Source: an uncultured Collinsella sp. (GTDB taxonomy: Bacteria > Actinomycetota > Coriobacteriia > Coriobacteriales > Coriobacteriaceae). Taken from it: DNA of 8,887 nucleotides. Made by a program: the position numbers and the translations under genes. Where the stretch lies: assembly GCA_900761995.1 (NCBI GenBank), contig CAAFEY010000128.1, positions 1 through 8,887 on the forward strand, in the 5' to 3' direction. Shown piece by piece: positions 5,772 through 8,887 of this stretch. Numbering within the stretch: position 1 is the first letter of the stretch; each line of letters begins with the position of its first letter. The notes under the pieces are model-generated. The model made no database searches, was not told the origin of the DNA, and was given only the letters and a program-made list of their open reading frames with translations.

Positions 5772-6491
5772 ATGCCCGCGACCAAAAATGCACCGCTTTA
5801 TCAGCAGATTTACGACGAAATCAAGGATGCGATCGAGAAAGGTGTTTATGCACCTAAGGAGCGTATTCCGTCCGAGCTTGAGCTAGCCGAGCAGTACGAG
5901 GTGAGCCGCATTACGGTGCGCCGCGCCGTCGAGGAGCTGTGTTCCGATGGCTACCTGGTTAAGCAGCAGGGCCGTGGCACCTTTGTTTCCACGCCGCACA
6001 TCAACCGTCAGTTCCACGCCTCGACGCTGCAGACGTTTACCGCGCTGTGTGCCGACAATGGCATGAAGGCCGGTGCACATGTGGTCGATCGCCAGATTGT
6101 TCCGGCGCGCCAAAACGAGATGGAGTTCTTTGGCCTGCAGAAGGGCGCGCTGCTGCTGCATATCAAGCGCGTGCGCACGGCCGACGGCGAGCCCATCTTT
6201 GAGGAGAACGTCTTTGTGCCGTTTGACGCCTACCGTGAACTGTTGACAGCCGACCTTGAGGACAAGTCGATTTTTGCCGAGGTCGGGCGTGTTGGCGGAA
6301 CCCCGATTGTCTCGGCTGGCTACCGTACGGTCGAGGCCGTTCGCGCCAGCGCTGAGCAGGCGGCCGAGCTGGGCATCGCTCCGCACGATCCGCTGCTCAA
6401 CCTGCGCGCCGGCTTTATCGGTCCCAATGGCGAGCCGGTCTTGCTCGGCAAACAGTACTACGTGGGCAGCCGCTACGTCATGGTCATATAA
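5772..6491 (+). CDS. GntR-family (HutC/UTRA subfamily) transcriptional regulator
   Basis: This 239-residue DNA-binding regulator has an N-terminal winged helix-turn-helix at about residues 8-73, with the classic string IPSELELAEQYEVSRITVRR and the wing QQGRGTFVS. A UTRA effector-binding domain follows at about 94-233 (LLHIKRVRTADGEPIFEEN, LLNLRAGFIGPNGEPVLLGK, QYYVGSRYVM). UTRA domains usually bind a small sugar phosphate or acidic metabolite that releases the protein from DNA. The length is normal and the protein looks complete. Its target is not evident: it stands alone, with a YitT gene before and recQ after. Control of the PTS-SIS operon upstream is possible but separated by two transcription units. 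The stop codon is followed immediately by a perfect hairpin. Confidence 0.93.
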   Translation: MPATKNAPLYQQIYDEIKDAIEKGVYAPKERIPSELELAEQYEVSRITVRRAVEELCSDGYLVKQQGRGTFVSTPHINRQFHASTLQTFTALCADNGMKAGAHVVDRQIVPARQNEMEFFGLQKGALLLHIKRVRTADGEPIFEENVFVPFDAYRELLTADLEDKSIFAEVGRVGGTPIVSAGYRTVEAVRASAEQAAELGIAPHDPLLNLRAGFIGPNGEPVLLGKQYYVGSRYVMVI

Positions 6492-6627
6492 GTTACGCGG
6501 TTTTACCAAACCGCGTAACGGCTCGACGCTGCGCTTTTGGGTCCGCCGTTCTAACGAACGGCGGACCGGTCGACGCTGCGCCTTTGGTTCCGCCGTTCTG
6601 CCGAACGACGGACCGGCCGACGCTGCG
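6492..6627 (+). repeat. Array of three hairpins joined by a linker recurring every 47 bp
   Basis: Directly after the GntR stop come three stem-loops. The first has arms GTTACGCGGTTT (6492-6503) and AAACCGCGTAAC (6508-6519). The second has GTCCGCCGTTC (6541-6551) and GAACGGCGGAC (6556-6566). The third has TCCGCCGTTC (6589-6598) and GAACGACGGA (6603-6612), with one mismatch. All have 4-nt loops of similar sequence (TACC, TAAC, TGCC). Each hairpin is followed by a linker containing CGACGCTGCG, at 6524, 6571 and 6618, exactly 47 bp apart. The first hairpin could end GntR transcription, but no T-tract follows. A noncoding structured RNA or a repeat-family expansion is more likely than coding sequence. 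Confidence 0.75.
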
Positions 6628-6661
6628 TGCCCGGCATTTGGCCAATCTGCCGTTCAATTTC

Positions 6662-6696
6662 AAAGGCGCGACCAGAAGGTCAGCGCCTTTTCATTT
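6662..6696 (+). terminator. Terminator-like hairpin downstream of the GntR gene
   Basis: AAAGGCGC (6662-6669) pairs with GCGCCTTT (6683-6690). Inside, GACC (6670-6673) pairs with GGTC (6678-6681) around an AGAA loop, with one bulged A. A short T-rich tail follows (TTTTCATTT). The run of A's on the left arm means it could also stop transcription on the other strand. I see nothing else in 6634-6767. Confidence 0.65.
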
Positions 6697-6767
6697 CACG
6701 GCACCTTGGCTCAAATGACGGGCGCTCGCTGTCGTTGCCAGAACATCGGCGTTGCCACGGTCCAAAG

Positions 6768-6851
6768 TAGTCATTGGGGACGTTCTTAAATGACTAGTCG
6801 TTGGGGACGTTCTTGTATGACTAGTCGTTTAAGAACGCCCAACGACTAGTC
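6768..6851. repeat. Tandem 27-bp repeats ending in a long palindrome, upstream of recQ
   Basis: Two 27-bp units lie head to tail (6768-6794 and 6795-6821), each TAGTC(A/G)TTGGGGACGTTCTT plus a short tail ending ATGAC. A third copy (from 6822) continues into inverted sequence. As a result GACTAGTCGTTGGG (6792-6805) plus CGTTCTT (6808-6814) pairs with AAGAACG (6831-6837) plus CCCAACGACTAGTC (6838-6851): 21 pairs with a 2-nt GA bulge. Within the first unit TAGTCATT and AATGACTA flank a GGGGACGTTC core, the same design as other intergenic elements here. Confidence 0.8.
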
Positions 6852-6888
6852 TGGGCAGCGGCCGTGTGCTGCTGTCCCTGCGGCGGCG

Positions 6889-6894
6889 TATAAT
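6889..6894 (+). promoter_or_regulatory. Probable -10 element of the recQ promoter
   Basis: A perfect TATAAT stands out in GC-rich sequence 31 bp before the recQ ATG. The -35 region at normal spacing (around 6865-6871) matches the consensus poorly, so the strength of this promoter is uncertain. Confidence 0.6.
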
Positions 6895-6925
6895 CGGCGG
6901 CAGATGACTTGGACGTTAGGAAACC

Positions 6926-8887
6926 ATGACCGATAGCATGCAGCAGATGGCGCTCGACACGCTCGGCGCCTATTTTGGCTACACCTCGTTTCGCTCGGGG
7001 CAGGACCGCATGGTCGATGCGATTCTTGCCGGTCGCGATGCGCTGGGTGTTATGCCCACGGGCGCCGGCAAGTCCATTTGCTACCAGGTGCCCGCGCTCA
7101 TGCTGCCCGGCATCACCTTTGTGGTGAGTCCGCTGCTGTCGCTTATGGAGGACCAGACCCGTGCGTTGCTCGCGGCAGGTGCGCGACCCAGCTATCTCAA
7201 CTCCAGCCTTACTCCGGCCCAGCAAAATACTGTGCTCAAACGGGCGCGCGAGGGCCGCTACCAGCTTATGTACGTGGCGCCCGAGCGCCTGCTCGAGCCG
7301 CGCTTTTTAGCCTTTGCGCAGGAGGCTGCGGCGGACGGCGGCATTGGCGTGCCGCTCGTGGCCATTGACGAGGCCCACTGCGTGAGCCAATGGGGCCAGG
7401 ATTTCCGCCCCGCCTATCTGCAGATTCGTGAGTTCATCGATTCCCTACCGCAGCGTCCCATCGTGGCGGCCTTTACCGCCACGGCGACCGAGCGCGTGCG
7501 TGCGGACATTCAGCAGATACTCGGCCTGCAAAACCCCGCGACGGTGGTGACGGGCTTCGATCGCAAGAACCTCTACTTTGGCTGCGAGGAGATGGGCGAC
7601 AAGGCCAAAGCGGCGTGGGTGCGCGACTATGTGATCGCGCATTCGGGCGAGAGCGGTATCGTGTATTGCTCGACCCGCAAGACGGTCGATGCGCTGGCAG
7701 GCGAGCTTGCCGAGGCGCTGGGCCCCAGCGGCATTCGCGTTGGCCGCTACCATGCCGGCATGGGCAACGAGGCCCGCCGCCAAAGCCAGCGCGCCTTTAT
7801 CGACGACGATATTCAGGTGATGGTTGCCACCAACGCCTTTGGCATGGGCATCGACAAGCCCAATGTGCGCTACGTGATCCACAACAACGTGCCCGAGAGC
7901 ATCGAGGCCTACTACCAGGAAGCGGGCCGCGCCGGCCGCGATGGCGATCCGGCCAGCTGTCACTTGCTGTGGAACGGTAACGATTTTCGCATGCGCCGCT
8001 TTCTGATCGATCGCGGCGATGCTGCCGATGAGGCACTCGACGACGAGCAGCGCGCGTGGGCGCTCCAGAATCGATATCGTCTGCTCAGCCAGATGGAGGG
8101 CTACTGCAATACCACCGGCTGCCTGCGCGAATACATGCTGCGCTACTTTGGCGACGAGGCCGCGGCCGAGCATGCCGCGGCCGGTACGGGCGGCACCGCC
8201 ATGGACGACGTCGAGGGCTGCGGCAACTGCAGCAATTGCCTCACGCAGTTCGAAGTCGAGGACGTCACCGACATGGCCCGCGCTGCCGTGCGCTATGTGG
8301 CCACGCGTCCCATGCGCTTTGGCAAGTCGCTGATCGCCGACGTTCTTCACGGCGGCAACACCGAGCGCATTCGCCAGATGCATCTGGACGAGGACCGCGG
8401 CTACGGTGAGCTGTCGAGCGAATCGGTCGGGCGCATCAAGGACATCATCGGCCAGCTGTGCGGCCGCGGTTATTTGGCCACCTCGCAGGGGCAGTACCCG
8501 GTCGTGGGACTGGGTCCGCGTGCCGGCGAAGTCGAGGACGAGGCGTTTGCCTTTACCGTTAAGCGACGCGCGTCCAAGCGCAAGGCCTCGACCCGTGCCC
8601 GCCGTGCGGTGGATCTGCTGCGCGAGGAGGCTGAGCTGGATCAGCGCCCGCGCGTGGGCGACGATGCCGAGCTGTTCGAGCGCCTGCGTGCCTTGCGCAA
8701 GGAGATCTCGACCGAGCTGGAGATGGCGCCGTATATGGTCTTTTCCGACAAGGCTCTGCGCGGCCTGTGCCGCCTGCGCCCTCAAACGCGCGAGGAGCTG
8801 ATCCAGGTCAACGGCATTGGCGAGAAAAAGGCCGACGCCTTTGGCGAGCAGTTTATGGCGGCGATTGAAGAGTTTGAGTCCGAGCAT
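6926..8887 (+). CDS. recQ: ATP-dependent DNA helicase RecQ, 3' partial
   Basis: This 3'-5' DNA helicase acts in recombination and replication-fork repair. The frame is open for 654 codons to the window edge with no stop. N-terminal motif 0 is FGYTSFRSGQ (17-26), Walker A is PTGAGKS (44-50), motif II is DEAHCVSQWGQDFRP (from 148), and motif VI is QEAGRAGRDG (331-340). The RecQ-Ct zinc site uses Cys399 and the cluster Cys432/435/438 (CGNCSNC). These match the four Zn cysteines of E. coli RecQ, but the gap between the first two is 33 residues against 17 there, filled by an Ala/Gly-rich insert. A winged-helix region follows, then an HRDC domain from about 579 to the end, including VNGIGEKKADAFGEQF. 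The protein already exceeds the ~609 residues of E. coli RecQ. The ATG at 6926 has AGGA four bases upstream. It appears to be a separate transcription unit with its own TATAAT. Confidence 0.96.
   Translation, partial: MTDSMQQMALDTLGAYFGYTSFRSGQDRMVDAILAGRDALGVMPTGAGKSICYQVPALMLPGITFVVSPLLSLMEDQTRALLAAGARPSYLNSSLTPAQQNTVLKRAREGRYQLMYVAPERLLEPRFLAFAQEAAADGGIGVPLVAIDEAHCVSQWGQDFRPAYLQIREFIDSLPQRPIVAAFTATATERVRADIQQILGLQNPATVVTGFDRKNLYFGCEEMGDKAKAAWVRDYVIAHSGESGIVYCSTRKTVDALAGELAEALGPSGIRVGRYHAGMGNEARRQSQRAFIDDDIQVMVATNAFGMGIDKPNVRYVIHNNVPESIEAYYQEAGRAGRDGDPASCHLLWNGNDFRMRRFLIDRGDAADEALDDEQRAWALQNRYRLLSQMEGYCNTTGCLREYMLRYFGDEAAAEHAAAGTGGTAMDDVEGCGNCSNCLTQFEVEDVTDMARAAVRYVATRPMRFGKSLIADVLHGGNTERIRQMHLDEDRGYGELSSESVGRIKDIIGQLCGRGYLATSQGQYPVVGLGPRAGEVEDEAFAFTVKRRASKRKASTRARRAVDLLREEAELDQRPRVGDDAELFERLRALRKEISTELEMAPYMVFSDKALRGLCRLRPQTREELIQVNGIGEKKADAFGEQFMAAIEEFESEH

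Noticed and set aside
6492..6627. CRISPR array
   Set aside because: Only two to three units, each repeat is a variable hairpin plus a linker rather than a constant repeat with unique spacers, and no cas genes are in view.
6256..6789. + strand open frame running from inside the GntR gene through the hairpin array
   Set aside because: Its first half is out of frame with the GntR domains, it has no ribosome binding site, and the rest translates palindromic repeats.
7445..8887. Long open frame of 480 codons on the minus strand
   Set aside because: It is antisense to recQ, whose + strand frame carries all helicase motifs. In GC-rich DNA the opposite strand often stays open. Its protein is an Ala/Gly/His-rich string with no recognisable domain.

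Overview
The window looks like chromosomal DNA of a high-GC Gram-positive gut anaerobe, most likely Collinsella or a close relative in the Coriobacteriia. The basis is GC-rich third codon positions, AAAGGAG-type ribosome binding sites, an actinobacterial-looking gene mix, and a mannose-family PTS beside a FrlB-like SIS enzyme. This assignment is inference; there is no rRNA or other marker to confirm it. Every supported gene is on the + strand.

Layout. (1) 1-3547 is a sugar or amino-sugar uptake operon: the 3' part of a fused PTS EIIAB gene, then EIIC and EIID, then after a 199-bp gap with two strong inverted repeats a SIS-domain sugar isomerase/deglycase. It ends at a textbook intrinsic terminator (3582-3613). 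(2) 3707-4336 is a HAD-superfamily phosphatase/phosphomutase gene framed by two inverted copies of a ~45-bp repeat and followed by a terminator. Part of it is AT-rich, with codon use unlike its surroundings. (3) 4543-5550 is a YitT/DUF2179 membrane protein with its own extended -10 promoter and a terminator. (4) 5772-6491 is a GntR/UTRA regulator, preceded by a third copy of the repeat and an AT-rich leader. (5) 6492-6925 has no gene but is full of structure: three hairpins joined by a linker that recurs every 47 bp, a terminator-like hairpin, and tandem 27-bp repeats ending in a long palindrome. (6) 6926 to the end is a RecQ helicase cut off by the window edge.

How the genes work together. 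The PTS would import and phosphorylate a substrate through the EIIB histidine, and the SIS enzyme would isomerise it or cleave it to a glycolytic sugar phosphate. Its Glu/His pair matches Amadori-product deglycases and GlmS, so fructoselysine- or glucoselysine-type substrates are good candidates, though specificity cannot be read from the sequence. No link is visible between this operon and the HAD, YitT, GntR or RecQ genes.

The most unusual content is between the genes. At least five intergenic elements share one design, inverted arms of differing sequence around a GGGAC core. They may be one family of short dispersed (REP- or MITE-like) palindromes that has expanded in this lineage.
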